Shown here: piece by piece, positions 43,884-52,950 of the stretch
Position numbering within the stretch: the stretch's first letter is position 1
Layout: every line of letters starts with the position of its first letter
Source: an uncultured Acetatifactor sp.
GTDB taxonomy: Bacteria; Bacillota; Clostridia; Lachnospirales; Lachnospiraceae
Length of the DNA stretch: 62,708 nucleotides
Direction of reading: 5' to 3'
Assembly: GCA_934394815.1 (NCBI GenBank)
Contig: CAKRRD010000008.1
Coordinates: 1 to 62,708, forward strand
The notes under the pieces: generated by a model
What the model saw: the letters and a program-made list of their open reading frames with translations, nothing else
What the model was told of the DNA's origin: nothing
The model's database searches: none
Program-made: the position numbers and the translations under genes

Positions 43884-44513
43884 TCAGAAATCGTCACTGT
43901 GCATGCCACCGATGGCTTTCCGGATAGCTTCTGCGGAAAAGCCCTTTCTCATCAGAAAAGCGTAGATTTTCTGCCGTTCCTTCCAGTCCGTCTCTCCTTC
44001 CGGATCATAATGTTTCTTGCGCAGCAGTTCCCGGATCATGCTCTGCTCGTCCTGCTCTCCGCCGTTCTCCCGCCAGATCTGCCAGGCTTCTTCCAGCGTG
44101 GCTGCGGAGATTCCCCTGCCCTGCAGATCCTGTTCGATCCGCCGTCTGCTGCGGCTGTCCTCATGGTAAGTAATATAATCCACGGCATACCGCAGATCAT
44201 CAATATAATGAAAACCAGCCACATAATCAATGGCCTGCTCTATGATCTCAGCCGGGTAAAAGCCCTGTTGCAGCTTCGTCCGCAGTTGTGCCGTGGTGTA
44301 CTCTCTTCCCTGCAGCAGATTCATGGCCCGTAGTTTTGCTCTCTTGGGGAGTACCTCCTGCATAATGATCCGATAGTCCTCTTCCTTTAACGGTTCGCCC
44401 TCTTTGATATGGTAAAGACGCAATTCGCCTTTGTATAATACAAAGGCGAATTCCTGATCAATATATACTTTGCTTCTCGATTTGGAAAGTTCCGTAATCT
44501 GTGTTACCAGCAT
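43884..44513 (-). CDS. recX: Regulatory protein RecX
   Basis: A 209-residue helical protein of the RecX family, which modulates RecA filament stability. Family features: repeated three-helix units with LRTKLQQGFYPAEIIEQAI and the late MRKGFSAEAIRKAI. It lies four bases downstream of recA with its ribosome binding site inside the recA end, so it is on the same SOS-controlled transcript. Confidence 0.9.
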   Translation of the reverse strand: MLVTQITELSKSRSKVYIDQEFAFVLYKGELRLYHIKEGEPLKEEDYRIIMQEVLPKRAKLRAMNLLQGREYTTAQLRTKLQQGFYPAEIIEQAIDYVAGFHYIDDLRYAVDYITYHEDSRSRRRIEQDLQGRGISAATLEEAWQIWRENGGEQDEQSMIRELLRKKHYDPEGETDWKERQKIYAFLMRKGFSAEAIRKAIGGMHSDDF

Positions 44514-44517
44514 GGGG

Positions 44518-45546
44518 CTACTCTTCCTTCTCTGCTGCGGCAGTCACATCTGCCTTTAATCCGTAATGCGCTCTGACCTTCTCGGCAATTTCGTCGCAGA
44601 TGGCAGGATTATCCTTTAAGTACTGTTTGGCATTCTCACGTCCCTGTCCGATCTTATTGCCCTCGTAAGCATACCAAGCGCCGGACTTGGACACTACATC
44701 ACAGCTGGCTGCCAGATCCAGAATATCTCCCACCATGGAAATACCTTCGCCGAACATAATATCAAACTCCGCTTCCTTGAAAGGAGGAGCGATCTTATTC
44801 TTCACGACCTTGACACGGGTACGGTTACCGATCACTTCACCGCCCTGCTTCAGTGCCTCGATCCTTCTGACATCCAGTCGTACGGAGGAATAGAACTTCA
44901 GTGCCCGTCCGCCGGTGGTGGTCTCCGGGTTACCGAACATCACGCCTACCTTCTCACGCAGCTGGTTAATAAAGATAACGGTACAGTTGGACTTGCTGAT
45001 CACAGCGGTCAGTTTACGCAGCGCCTGAGACATCAGTCGTGCCTGTAAGCCCACATGGCTGTCTCCCATGTCACCGTCGATCTCGGCCTTGGGTACCAGT
45101 GCGGCAACGGAGTCCACTACGATAATATCAATGGCACCGGAACGGACCATGGTCTCGGTGATCTCCAGTGCCTGCTCCCCGTTATCCGGCTGGGAAATGT
45201 ACAGATTGTCGATATCTACACCGATATTCTTCGCATAGACGGGATCCAGAGCATGCTCCGCATCAATAAATCCGGCAATACCGCCTCTCTTCTGTACCTC
45301 TGCGATCATATGTAAGGTAACCGTAGTCTTACCACTGGATTCCGGTCCATAGATCTCAATGATTCTTCCCTTGGGAATACCGCCCAGTCCCAATGCTATA
45401 TCCAAACTTAAAGAACCGGTGGGGATGGTCTCCACGTTCATCTGTGCCGTGGGATCTCCCAGCTTCATTACCGCGCCCTTTCCGTACTGCTTCTCGATCT
45501 GGCTCAGCGCCGCATCCAATGCTTTAAGCTTATCGTCTTTTTCCAT
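44518..45546 (-). CDS. recA: Recombinase RecA
   Basis: The 342-residue recombination and SOS-activating ATPase. The Walker [10 protein letters not shown] is near residue 68, the RecA signature [11 protein letters not shown] is near 215, and [20 protein letters not shown] forms the DNA-binding loop 2. It is full length with a short acidic C-terminus. AAAGGAG precedes the ATG. Two LexA-type boxes in the promoter region imply SOS induction. recX follows at once; cinA lies upstream as a separate unit. Confidence 0.98.
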   Translation of the reverse strand: MEKDDKLKALDAALSQIEKQYGKGAVMKLGDPTAQMNVETIPTGSLSLDIALGLGGIPKGRIIEIYGPESSGKTTVTLHMIAEVQKRGGIAGFIDAEHALDPVYAKNIGVDIDNLYISQPDNGEQALEITETMVRSGAIDIIVVDSVAALVPKAEIDGDMGDSHVGLQARLMSQALRKLTAVISKSNCTVIFINQLREKVGVMFGNPETTTGGRALKFYSSVRLDVRRIEALKQGGEVIGNRTRVKVVKNKIAPPFKEAEFDIMFGEGISMVGDILDLAASCDVVSKSGAWYAYEGNKIGQGRENAKQYLKDNPAICDEIAEKVRAHYGLKADVTAAAEKEE

Positions 45547-45568
45547 GTCAATCTCCTTTTTGTCTAAG

Positions 45569-45580
45569 GAACAAATGTTC
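45569..45580. promoter_or_regulatory. LexA (SOS) box 1 of recA
   Basis: GAACAAATGTTC: GAAC-N4-GTTC with perfect arms, the Gram-positive LexA box core, between the -10 and the start codon of recA. Confidence 0.8.
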
Positions 45581-45592
45581 TGCTTTTAACTT

Positions 45593-45621
45593 AGGATAAA
45601 ACATTTGTTCGTGTTTGTCAA
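45593..45621 (-). promoter_or_regulatory. Promoter of recA-recX
   Basis: Minus-strand TTGACA (45616-45621), 17-base spacer, TATCCT (45593-45598). The spacer contains the second LexA box. Confidence 0.8.
45598..45611. promoter_or_regulatory. LexA (SOS) box 2 of recA
   Basis: Minus-strand CGAACAAATGTTTT: a one-mismatch LexA box lying in the promoter spacer, so bound repressor would block RNA polymerase directly. Confidence 0.75.
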
Positions 45622-45773
45622 TGTCTATTTTTATTATACATATTTTGTGTACATTAAAGCTCTCTCATAGTCATTCCCCCTTGTTTTTCGTTCCGATGAT
45701 CGTCTGAAATTTTGGCGAATGCCTGAACATCCTGAAATGTCTGTCGATAATCAGAGATAAAAGATATAAAAAG

Positions 45774-45818
45774 AATGTATCACACTTCCCTGCTTCCCGC
45801 AAGGACGCATGATACATT
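45774..45818 (-). terminator. Terminator of cinA
   Basis: AATGTATCA and TGATACATT arms around a large loop with further pairing, then ATTCTTTTT on the minus strand. The stretch 45622-45773 between it and the recA promoter shows nothing else. Confidence 0.6.
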
Positions 45819-45890
45819 TCTTATGTTTTCAGCACTATCTACAATTTTATTTTCCTCCGTTTTGGAGGTATCTCACAAAATATTTTTTTG

Positions 45891-47156
45891 TTACTTTTTA
45901 CCAAATGTGACCTTGCTGAAGTATTTCAGGATACAGCTGCGCATAAGAATCAGCGCCGCAGAGGCGGATGCCTCCCGGATCTGGCTGCGGGTTCCGGAGA
46001 AATGGTACTCCTTCACCGTAACTTCTCCCTTTACACTGCATCCAATATACACCAGTCCTACCGGTTTCTCCTCGGTTCCGCCGTCCGGCCCCGCAATTCC
46101 GGTCACAGCTACGGCCACATCCGATTTCATTAACAGTGCGGCTCCTTTGACCATCTCTCCGGCAGTCTTGCTGCTGACGGCACCGTATTTGTCCAGTGTG
46201 CTCTTACGCACTCCCAGGAATTTTCGTTTTGCCTTATTGGAATAGGTCACCAACCCGGCCTTATAGCATTCCGATACACCGGGGACATTGATGAGTCTTG
46301 CCGCGATCATACCACCGGTACAGGATTCTGCGGTAGTTACCGTCAGATCATTAGCCAGCAGCAGGTCCGCCACTGCCATTTCCAGCGTGGTCTCCGCCTT
46401 GGTACTGTAAATATCCGCTCCGAAGCGGGACTTTAATTCCTTCACCACGGGTTTGATGACTTTTCCGGCTGCCTTGGCATTTTCTCCGGAAGCGGTGACA
46501 CGGATATGTACCTCTCCTGTCTTGGCATAGGTCGCTATGGTGGGATTGGTCTGTTCGTCGATCAGATCCTTCAGGGTATCCTCCACCTGGCTTTCCGGTA
46601 CTCCGCAGATCTTCACGGTCTGGGAACAGATAATTCCGGGAGTCAGCCCTTCCAGATAAGGGAATACCTGCTGTTCGAACATGGGGATCAGTTCCGCAGG
46701 CGGTCCCGGCAGCAATACGATTTGATTCTTCTCCGTCTCTAATATGATGCCCGGAGCCGTTCCGTTGTCATTGTCCAGTACCTTCGCTCCCTCCGGCACC
46801 ATGGCCTGTTTCCAGTTATTTTCCGTAGGCTGGATATCCCTTACCGCAAAAAATTCGGCAATACGCTCCATGCTGTGGTCATCCACCGACAGACTCTTTC
46901 CGCAGACCTTCGCCACAGTCTCCTTGGTCAGATCGTCCTCTGTGGGTCCCAGTCCTCCGGATAACAGGATCACATCCGAGCGTTCCATGGCACATTTTAA
47001 CACGCCTTCCAGTCTCTCCGCATTATCTCCCACCACCGTCTGGTAGTAGCAGTCCAGTCCGGCTCCCGCCAGCTTTTCCGCCAGATAAGCTGCATTTGTA
47101 TTTACAATGTTCCCCAGTAGTATTTCGGTACCTACACAGATGATCTCCGCCGTCAT
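45891..47156 (-). CDS. cinA: CinA: competence/damage-inducible nicotinamide-nucleotide enzyme
   Basis: A two-domain protein of 421 residues. The N-terminal MoaB/molybdopterin-binding-like domain (GTEILLGNIVNTNAAYL; LSGGLGPTEDDLTKE) is an ADP-ribose pyrophosphatase-like module in characterised homologues. The C-terminal CinA domain (TTAESCTGGMIAARL; AVTGIAGPDGGTEEKPVG) is the NMN deamidase fold. It participates in NAD salvage. Its position upstream of recA is common in Firmicutes. AAAGGCGG precedes the ATG. Confidence 0.95.
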   Translation of the reverse strand: MTAEIICVGTEILLGNIVNTNAAYLAEKLAGAGLDCYYQTVVGDNAERLEGVLKCAMERSDVILLSGGLGPTEDDLTKETVAKVCGKSLSVDDHSMERIAEFFAVRDIQPTENNWKQAMVPEGAKVLDNDNGTAPGIILETEKNQIVLLPGPPAELIPMFEQQVFPYLEGLTPGIICSQTVKICGVPESQVEDTLKDLIDEQTNPTIATYAKTGEVHIRVTASGENAKAAGKVIKPVVKELKSRFGADIYSTKAETTLEMAVADLLLANDLTVTTAESCTGGMIAARLINVPGVSECYKAGLVTYSNKAKRKFLGVRKSTLDKYGAVSSKTAGEMVKGAALLMKSDVAVAVTGIAGPDGGTEEKPVGLVYIGCSVKGEVTVKEYHFSGTRSQIREASASAALILMRSCILKYFSKVTFGKK

Positions 47157-47242
47157 ATCTTTACCGCCTTTCGCTGTCGCTTGTCCTACATCTTTTCCAC
47201 AAACAGTATACTACACTTCGGAAGCAGAGAAAAGGAAATCTT

Positions 47243-48196
47243 TTACTCCCGTGTATTTTCCATCTCCACCTTTTCCCGGTTCCAAAGCTGGTGCCGTATT
47301 TTTTCATCTGTTCCCCTGTGACTCCGCTCCCGCCACTGGGTGGGGGTGCATTCGTACCGCTTCTGAAAACTCCGGTGGAAGGTCCGCATATTGGGAAATC
47401 CGCATTCGTAGCTGATCTCCGTCACGGTCTTCCTGCTGTCCTTCAGCAGATTGCAGGCCAGAATCATCCGCTGCTGTGCCACATAGGAGGGAAAGGAGAT
47501 ATTTAACTGGGAAGAAAAAATATGGGAAAGATAATACGGACTGATGCCCAGTTCCTTCGCCACCTTCTGAGCCGTCAGTTCTCCGGTGATATTGTCGTTG
47601 ATATATTGCAGAAGCTTCTGCGTGATGTTCAGATCCGAGGGCTTGTCCTTTTTGATCACCGGAATATTTTCATACATATCCGCCAGCAGTGCCATCAGAA
47701 GCCCCTTGTCCTGCCGGAACGGCCGCAGTTCCTTATGCAGACCGATATCCGACAAAATGTCCAGTACCATCTGTCCGTAGCGGCTGAGCATGCTTTTCTG
47801 AAAATAGGGAGACTTCATATCATAATAGGTAAGTTCTTTCTGGAATTCTCCGATGGAATCCATATCCGCAATGATCAGAAGCATTCCCACCTCTCCTACA
47901 GAACTGTAGGAATGGATCTGGTTCGGATAGATCATCAGGCAGTCTCCGGCGGTCAGATGATAATTCACCCCCGCTACCGTGGCATCCATCTCCCCTTCCG
48001 TCACATGGACGAATTCCATGTGCTTATGCAGATGGAACGGGAAGTTCGGGTGCCACCAGACATGACAATCATAGACCTTTTTCCGGCTCTCATAAAACGG
48101 TTTTACTGTATTCATACCAATCCCCATATCTTTCCCGGTCTGCAAACTTCGGGCCGCAGACGCAAAGTTTAAAATGCTCTGTATTTTACATACCAT
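47243..48196 (-). CDS. AraC-family transcriptional regulator
   Basis: Sugar-type regulator. The N-terminal half is a cupin-like effector domain (HLHKHMEFVHVTEGEMDATV; GDCLMIYPNQIHSY); the C-terminus has two helix-turn-helix motifs (TAQKVAKELGISPYYLSHIF and VTEISYECGFPNMRTFHRSF). The start is uncertain: ATGs at 48196 (AGGA upstream, 317 residues, used here), 48127 and 48115 (GGGG six bases upstream, 290 residues) are all possible; the frame from 48496 overlaps the GH3 gene and is unlikely. It is divergent from the GH3 gene and probably activates it. Confidence 0.85.
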   Translation of the reverse strand: MVCKIQSILNFASAARSLQTGKDMGIGMNTVKPFYESRKKVYDCHVWWHPNFPFHLHKHMEFVHVTEGEMDATVAGVNYHLTAGDCLMIYPNQIHSYSSVGEVGMLLIIADMDSIGEFQKELTYYDMKSPYFQKSMLSRYGQMVLDILSDIGLHKELRPFRQDKGLLMALLADMYENIPVIKKDKPSDLNITQKLLQYINDNITGELTAQKVAKELGISPYYLSHIFSSQLNISFPSYVAQQRMILACNLLKDSRKTVTEISYECGFPNMRTFHRSFQKRYECTPTQWRERSHRGTDEKIRHQLWNREKVEMENTRE

Positions 48197-48349
48197 ATTC
48201 CGTTCCTGATTTCTACTGTTTTTCTTAAAAATAGCAATTTTTGTCCTATATGTAATTTCTTTTTGTCGTGCAGTCCACACATTTTTCACGTACAATAAGC
48301 TTAAATGAAAGCAGTTCCAATTTTCAAAAAATAAAAAGAGAGATATTTT

Positions 48350-50479
48350 ATGAATCGTACAGAAGCCAGAGAAAAAGCTGCCGCACTGGTAGCGCAAATG
48401 ACAATAGAAGAAGCTGCTTCCCAGCTGTTGCACTCCGCTCCCGCGATTCCCCGTCTGGGCATTCCCGCCTATGACTGGTGGAGCGAAGCCCTCCATGGAG
48501 TCGCCAGAGCCGGCACTGCCACCTGCTATCCGCAGGCAATCGGTCTTGGTGCAACTTTTGACCGTGAACTATTGCAGACGATTGCCGGTTCCATCGCGCT
48601 GGAAGCCCGGGCAAAATATAATGCCTATTCCCGTCTCGGAGACCGTACCCGTTACAAGGGTGTGACCATGTGGTCTCCCAATATCAATATCTTCCGTGAT
48701 CCCCGCTGGGGAAGAGGTCAGGAGACCTACGGCGAAGATCCTGTGCTTACCGCTGCACTTGGCTGTGCTTTCGTGGAAGGATTACAGACGAAACAGGACG
48801 GTTATCTGACTACCGCCGCCTGTGCCAAGCATTTTGCGGTACACTCCGGTCCGGAAGCCCTGCGTCACAGCTTTGACGCCAAAGCGACGAAGAAAGATCT
48901 ATGGGAAACTTATCTTCCCGCTTTTGAGGCCCTGGTGACAAAGGCTGATGTGGAAGCCGTCATGGGTGCTTACAACCGTACCAACGAGGAGCCATGCTGT
49001 GCACACTCCTATCTTATGGAAGAAGTGCTCCGCGGCAAATGGCATTTTGACGGCCATTTCGTCTCCGACTGCTGGGCGATCCGGGATTTCCACGAAGGGC
49101 ATCATGTGACTGCCTTTCCCGAGGATTCCGCCGCCCTCGCTCTGGAAAAGGGCTGCGACCTAAACTGCGGCTGCACCTATGAATATATCTTGCAGGCTTA
49201 TAAGCAGGGAAAAGTCAGCGAAGAAGAGATCCGCCGCAGCGCGGAAAGACTTTTTACCACCAGATATCTGTTAGGACTCTTCGACCACAGTTCCCTGGAT
49301 GAGATTCCCTACAATGTAGTGGGCTGTAAAGAACACCGGGAACTGGCTTATCAGGCTGCTGTGGAAAGCTGTGTACTGTTAAAAAATGACGGCACACTGC
49401 CCCTTTCCCTGAAAGATAAAAAGCGAGTGGCTGTCATCGGTCCCAATGCCGACAGTCATGCCGCACTGGTGGGCAACTACCACGGTACTCCGCCCCGCTC
49501 CATCACCGTGGTGGAGGGTATCACAAGAATCTGTGAGAATACCGGCTGGGATGTCAATTATGCGGAGGGGTGTCTCCTCTATGACGATCCTTCGGTTCGG
49601 AAAGTATTCCAGAACTACCGCATCCCGGAGGCTGTGGCATTAGCGGAATCCTGCGATCTGGCCATTGTATGTGTCGGTCTCGACTCCACACTGGAAGGAG
49701 AACAGGGAGATGTCGGCAATGCCTTTGCCAGCGGAGACAAACCGGATCTGCTGCTTCCCAGGATTCAGAGGGAACTGGTGGAACAGGTCATTGCTGCCGG
49801 AACACCGGTGATCCTGATTGATCTGGCCGGAAGTCCCATTGATCTGTCCGCCTACGAAGATCAGGTATCTGCAATCCTGCATGCCTGGTATCCCGGCGGA
49901 GAGGGAGGACGGGCCATTGCAGATATCCTGTTCGGCAAGGTATCTCCCGGCGGCAAGCTGCCGCTTACCTTCTATTATAATGACGGGCCTCTGCCGGACA
50001 TTACCGATTACCACATGATCGGACGCACCTACCGCTATTTCGAAGGCAGGCCCTGGAAGCCTTTCGGCTTCGGACTCACCTACGGTGATTTGCAGATCAC
50101 GGGGGCCCAGGTGACAGAGGTTGATTACACAAAAGAAATCCCTTCCGCGCTGATCACCGTCCACTGCCAGAACCCTACAGAGCGTAACCTGAGTGATGTC
50201 TTACAGGTATATGCTCATGTGAACGGTTCCATCAACGAAGTTCCCAACCACAAGTTGGCTTCTTTTGAAAGAATCCGTCTGGAAGCCGGAGAAAGCAAAG
50301 AATTTCGGATCACCGTTCCGGGTGCTGCTTTTACTACCGTAGACGATTCCGGCTGCCGGAGCTGCGATGGCACCTCCGTTACCCTGTATCTGGGATTTTC
50401 CCAGCCGGACCTCACAGAAGACGGTCAGAAGGTCTATGCAAGTGGCAAAGGTCAGATCTTCGAGGTTACTTTACAATGA
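48350..50479 (+). CDS. Glycoside hydrolase family 3 (beta-xylosidase/beta-glucosidase-like)
   Basis: A 709-residue cytosolic GH3 enzyme with no signal peptide. The (beta/alpha)8 domain includes SEALHGVARAG, NINIFRDPRWGRGQETYGEDP, KHFAVHSGPE and the nucleophile region VSDCWAIRDF (Asp near 243). The second domain has AVIGPNADSHAALVGNY, and the C-terminal fibronectin type III-like domain starts near 610. The DCWA context and overall length favour beta-xylosidase or alpha-L-arabinofuranosidase-type GH3, but specificity cannot be read. It acts on imported oligosaccharides, presumably delivered by the system of the downstream binding protein. Confidence 0.92.
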   Translation: MNRTEAREKAAALVAQMTIEEAASQLLHSAPAIPRLGIPAYDWWSEALHGVARAGTATCYPQAIGLGATFDRELLQTIAGSIALEARAKYNAYSRLGDRTRYKGVTMWSPNINIFRDPRWGRGQETYGEDPVLTAALGCAFVEGLQTKQDGYLTTAACAKHFAVHSGPEALRHSFDAKATKKDLWETYLPAFEALVTKADVEAVMGAYNRTNEEPCCAHSYLMEEVLRGKWHFDGHFVSDCWAIRDFHEGHHVTAFPEDSAALALEKGCDLNCGCTYEYILQAYKQGKVSEEEIRRSAERLFTTRYLLGLFDHSSLDEIPYNVVGCKEHRELAYQAAVESCVLLKNDGTLPLSLKDKKRVAVIGPNADSHAALVGNYHGTPPRSITVVEGITRICENTGWDVNYAEGCLLYDDPSVRKVFQNYRIPEAVALAESCDLAIVCVGLDSTLEGEQGDVGNAFASGDKPDLLLPRIQRELVEQVIAAGTPVILIDLAGSPIDLSAYEDQVSAILHAWYPGGEGGRAIADILFGKVSPGGKLPLTFYYNDGPLPDITDYHMIGRTYRYFEGRPWKPFGFGLTYGDLQITGAQVTEVDYTKEIPSALITVHCQNPTERNLSDVLQVYAHVNGSINEVPNHKLASFERIRLEAGESKEFRITVPGAAFTTVDDSGCRSCDGTSVTLYLGFSQPDLTEDGQKVYASGKGQIFEVTLQ

Positions 50480-50536
50480 GCATTCTGGCAGAAGCCATTT
50501 GCTATAGAGAGATGTATTTAAATAAGGAGGCTAAAT

Positions 50537-50593
50537 CCTCTCCTCGCCAGAGGGGAAATTTCACTTCGTGAAATTGGATTTTCCTTCGGAAAA
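50537..50593 (+). promoter_or_regulatory. Triple hairpin in the leader of the solute-binding protein gene
   Basis: Three consecutive hairpins: CCTCT/AGAGG (50537-50553), the 8-bp AATTTCAC/GTGAAATT with TTC loop (50557-50575) and TTTTCC/GGAAAA with TTC loop (50579-50593). They end two bases before the AAGGAGG ribosome binding site. CTCCT in the first loop could pair with AGGAG of the site. Confidence 0.6.
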
Positions 50594-50607
50594 CAAGGAG
50601 GATTACA

Positions 50608-52233
50608 ATGAAAAGAAACAAGATCTTAAGCCTGTTGCTGTCAGTTTCCATGCTGACTGCACTCACCGCCTGCGGAAGTCAGGGTTCCGATACTCCCGCA
50701 GCATCCACCACCGATAGCGGAAGCACTACCGCCGCTGCCGAAAGCACCGCTTCTTCCGATGACAGTTATGTACTGGATAAGGTTACCATCGTTGTAGACG
50801 GTACTTTCAATGCCTCTGTAGATGCTTATCAGGACAAGTTCATTGAGCAGTGGGACGCTGCTGTCAGTGAAGCACTTGGTCATCCCATCAGCCTGAATAT
50901 CCAACAGTTAGACCATTCCAGTTATGTAGACGGTGTTGGTCGTCTGTTTGCCAGCGGCGATTACCCTGACGTAATTCTGCTGAATGCCGGTCAGTATGCC
51001 GAATATGCAAAAACCGGTCTTCTGTGGGATATGACAGCTGCTTATGATAATGCAAAATTCCAGAGCCATATGGTACTGCCCGCAGTTAACCAGAATGTCC
51101 GCATCGACGGCAAACAGTATGGTCTGTCCACCGGTCTCGGCGGCGGTTGTATCACCTATGTTAAGCAGGCATGGCTGGATGCTGTCGGCATGAAGGCTGA
51201 GGACATTACCGACTGGGATTCCTACTATGCAATGTTAAAGGCATTCACCGATCAGGATCCCGACGGCAATGGCAAGAATGATACCTATGGTGTTGCTGCC
51301 GCAGGATTTATCGGTTCCGAAGCTCCTTATACCAACTATCTGCCTCAGTTCTGGCAGAATGCATACCCCAGCTTCACCTATGATGAGAATGGTGTATGGT
51401 ATGACGGTTTCAACACTCAGGAGACCAAGGATGCCCTGCTTCGTTTACAGCAGGCTTACGCAGATGGCGTCATCGATCCCGAGTCCCTGACCATGGGCAC
51501 CAAGGATGTCCGTGAAAAATGGTGGTCTTCCGACCAGTCCGGTTCCTTCGGTGCTTTCACCTACTGGTCCGGTTACTGGAATGATAACCTGGTTAACAAT
51601 ATGGATAAGAACGGTGTAGATTCCGGACTGGCAAGACTGGTTCCCATTGCCGAAATGGATGGCTACCTGAACAGAGAATCTCCTGTATACTGCATCATTG
51701 ATGACGGTGACGGCGATGATTCCAGAGAGCAGGCAATCTTCGATGCGGTCTTCGAGACCATGTTCGATGGCGGTACTGTACAAACTCTGTGGGTATACGG
51801 CGCAGAAGGCTACCATTGGTCTACTGAGGCTGAGACTATTGTTACCGGTGAAGGTACTGACAATGCCAAGACCTATGAATACAAAGACGGTGAGTTCCAT
51901 CTGCGTCTGAATCCTTCCGATCCCAGTGCATTATGGAAAAAGAATGCTATCGATCCTTCTTCCATGATCTGCTCCTTAGAGAATGGTTTTGAATCCGCTA
52001 CCGATCTGACCAAGGAATGTAACGAGTTCTTCTCCGAACACAGCGTAGACGCTCCCCACTCCGCTTCCTGTGACGGTATTACCAACTACGGTGGTACGAT
52101 CAGCGATGCCAGAAATGATGTTATCGCTGAGGTTGTTGTAAAGGGCGGAGATGTAGAAGCGGCTATGGCAAATTACGTCAAGACCACTCAGGAAATGGTA
52201 AATGAAATTCTTGGAGAATTAAATGCACAGTAA
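50608..52233 (+). CDS. Extracellular solute-binding lipoprotein of an ABC sugar importer
   Basis: A 541-residue secreted lipoprotein. The signal peptide (1-21) ends in the lipobox LTAC with the lipidated Cys at 22, then a Ser/Thr/Ala-rich linker, then a large type 1 binding protein of the family 1 extracellular type found with oligosaccharide importers (PDVILLNAGQYAEYAKTGLLWD; DQDPDGNGKNDTYGVA). It is likely co-regulated with the upstream GH3 gene. The permease and ATPase genes that should follow are missing: a terminator comes next. Confidence 0.88.
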   Translation: MKRNKILSLLLSVSMLTALTACGSQGSDTPAASTTDSGSTTAAAESTASSDDSYVLDKVTIVVDGTFNASVDAYQDKFIEQWDAAVSEALGHPISLNIQQLDHSSYVDGVGRLFASGDYPDVILLNAGQYAEYAKTGLLWDMTAAYDNAKFQSHMVLPAVNQNVRIDGKQYGLSTGLGGGCITYVKQAWLDAVGMKAEDITDWDSYYAMLKAFTDQDPDGNGKNDTYGVAAAGFIGSEAPYTNYLPQFWQNAYPSFTYDENGVWYDGFNTQETKDALLRLQQAYADGVIDPESLTMGTKDVREKWWSSDQSGSFGAFTYWSGYWNDNLVNNMDKNGVDSGLARLVPIAEMDGYLNRESPVYCIIDDGDGDDSREQAIFDAVFETMFDGGTVQTLWVYGAEGYHWSTEAETIVTGEGTDNAKTYEYKDGEFHLRLNPSDPSALWKKNAIDPSSMICSLENGFESATDLTKECNEFFSEHSVDAPHSASCDGITNYGGTISDARNDVIAEVVVKGGDVEAAMANYVKTTQEMVNEILGELNAQ

Positions 52234-52279
52234 GAAGTATAACGGATAGTACTTTTTCAAAATCAATTTCTCAACTCCC

Positions 52280-52318
52280 AAAACAGCCGCTTCACGGAAT
52301 GTGAAGCGGCTGTTTGCA
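52280..52318 (+). terminator. Terminator of the solute-binding protein gene
   Basis: A perfect 15-bp stem AAACAGCCGCTTCAC with a five-base loop, 47 bases after the stop, followed only by TTTGC. Confidence 0.75.
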
Positions 52319-52386
52319 GTAACTGGGAAGTTACGCGGCGAACTCCCTCCTGTGCTTCGCTTCCGCCTCAGCGTAAATAGTTTATA

Positions 52387-52692
52387 GGTATGAGTTGCTT
52401 ATTTTGTTGCTGATACCCACGCTATGGAAAGTTTGAGGGTATGAGAAACTTGTTTTGCTGCTGATACCCACACTATGGAAAAATTGAGGGTATGAGAAGC
52501 TTATTTTGCTGCTGATACCCACACTATGGAAAAATTGAGGGTATGAGAAGCTTGTTTTGCTGCTGATACCCATGCTATGGAAAAATTGAAGGTATGAGAA
52601 GCTTGTTTTGCTGCTGATACCCACACTATGGAAAAATTGAGGGTATGAGAAGCTTGTTTTGCTGCTGATACCCAAATCGTGGAAACCGTAAG
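52387..52692. repeat. Six tandem 51-bp repeats, each with a hairpin
   Basis: Units begin at 52387, 52438, 52489, 52540, 52591 and 52642, each starting GGTATGAG. Every unit holds an inverted pair GGGTAT/ATACCC with inner AGC/GCT, separated from the next by a conserved spacer ending ATGGAAAAATTGAG. Copies differ by only a few bases. Two minus-strand frames stay open because 51 is a multiple of three, but no convincing ribosome binding site precedes them. Confidence 0.9.
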
Positions 52693-52732
52693 GTATAACA
52701 AGGGAACTTTGTATTCCCAAATGCCTACGGTT
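52684..52732. repeat. Nested inverted repeat flanking the 51-bp array
   Basis: AACCGTA and TACGGTT arms, with GGGAA/TTCCC nested inside. Confidence 0.6.
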
Positions 52733-52780
52733 GGTGTTCGTCAGTCTAAGGCTCCCTCCGCTACGAACCATGCCTATTCA

Positions 52781-52813
52781 TAAGATTGTCAGCAAAGAAC
52801 GCTGTCAATCTTA
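52781..52813. repeat. 13-nt inverted repeat
   Basis: TAAGATTGTCAGC and GCTGTCAATCTTA arms, one T:T mismatch, seven-base loop. Confidence 0.7.
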
Positions 52814-52856
52814 TTTCATAGACGGCTGTCGAGCGTGTCCGTTGGACGCACAGTAT

Positions 52857-52921
52857 AAAAATAGAACGAAATAACCTCTTGTGTGAGCAAGCTCCCACCG
52901 AGGTATTCCGTTCTATTTTTG
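52857..52921. terminator. Bidirectional terminator 3' of pgsA
   Basis: AAAAATAGAACG pairs with CGTTCTATTTTT, plus an inner CCTC/GAGG stem, ending in T5 on both strands. It closes the pgsA transcript on the minus strand and could end anything transcribed rightward through the repeat region. Confidence 0.75.
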
Positions 52922-52950
52922 CATGGCTCGTAGCTAGGCTAACTTTCTAT

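Noticed and set aside
52387..52692. CRISPR array.
   Set aside because: Spacers are the same in every unit and no cas genes are nearby.
52385..52771. A 129-residue minus-strand ORF made of 17-residue repeats.
   Set aside because: The 51-bp repeat length keeps two minus-strand frames open at once, the ATG at 52771 has no good ribosome binding site and a strong hairpin is directly upstream.
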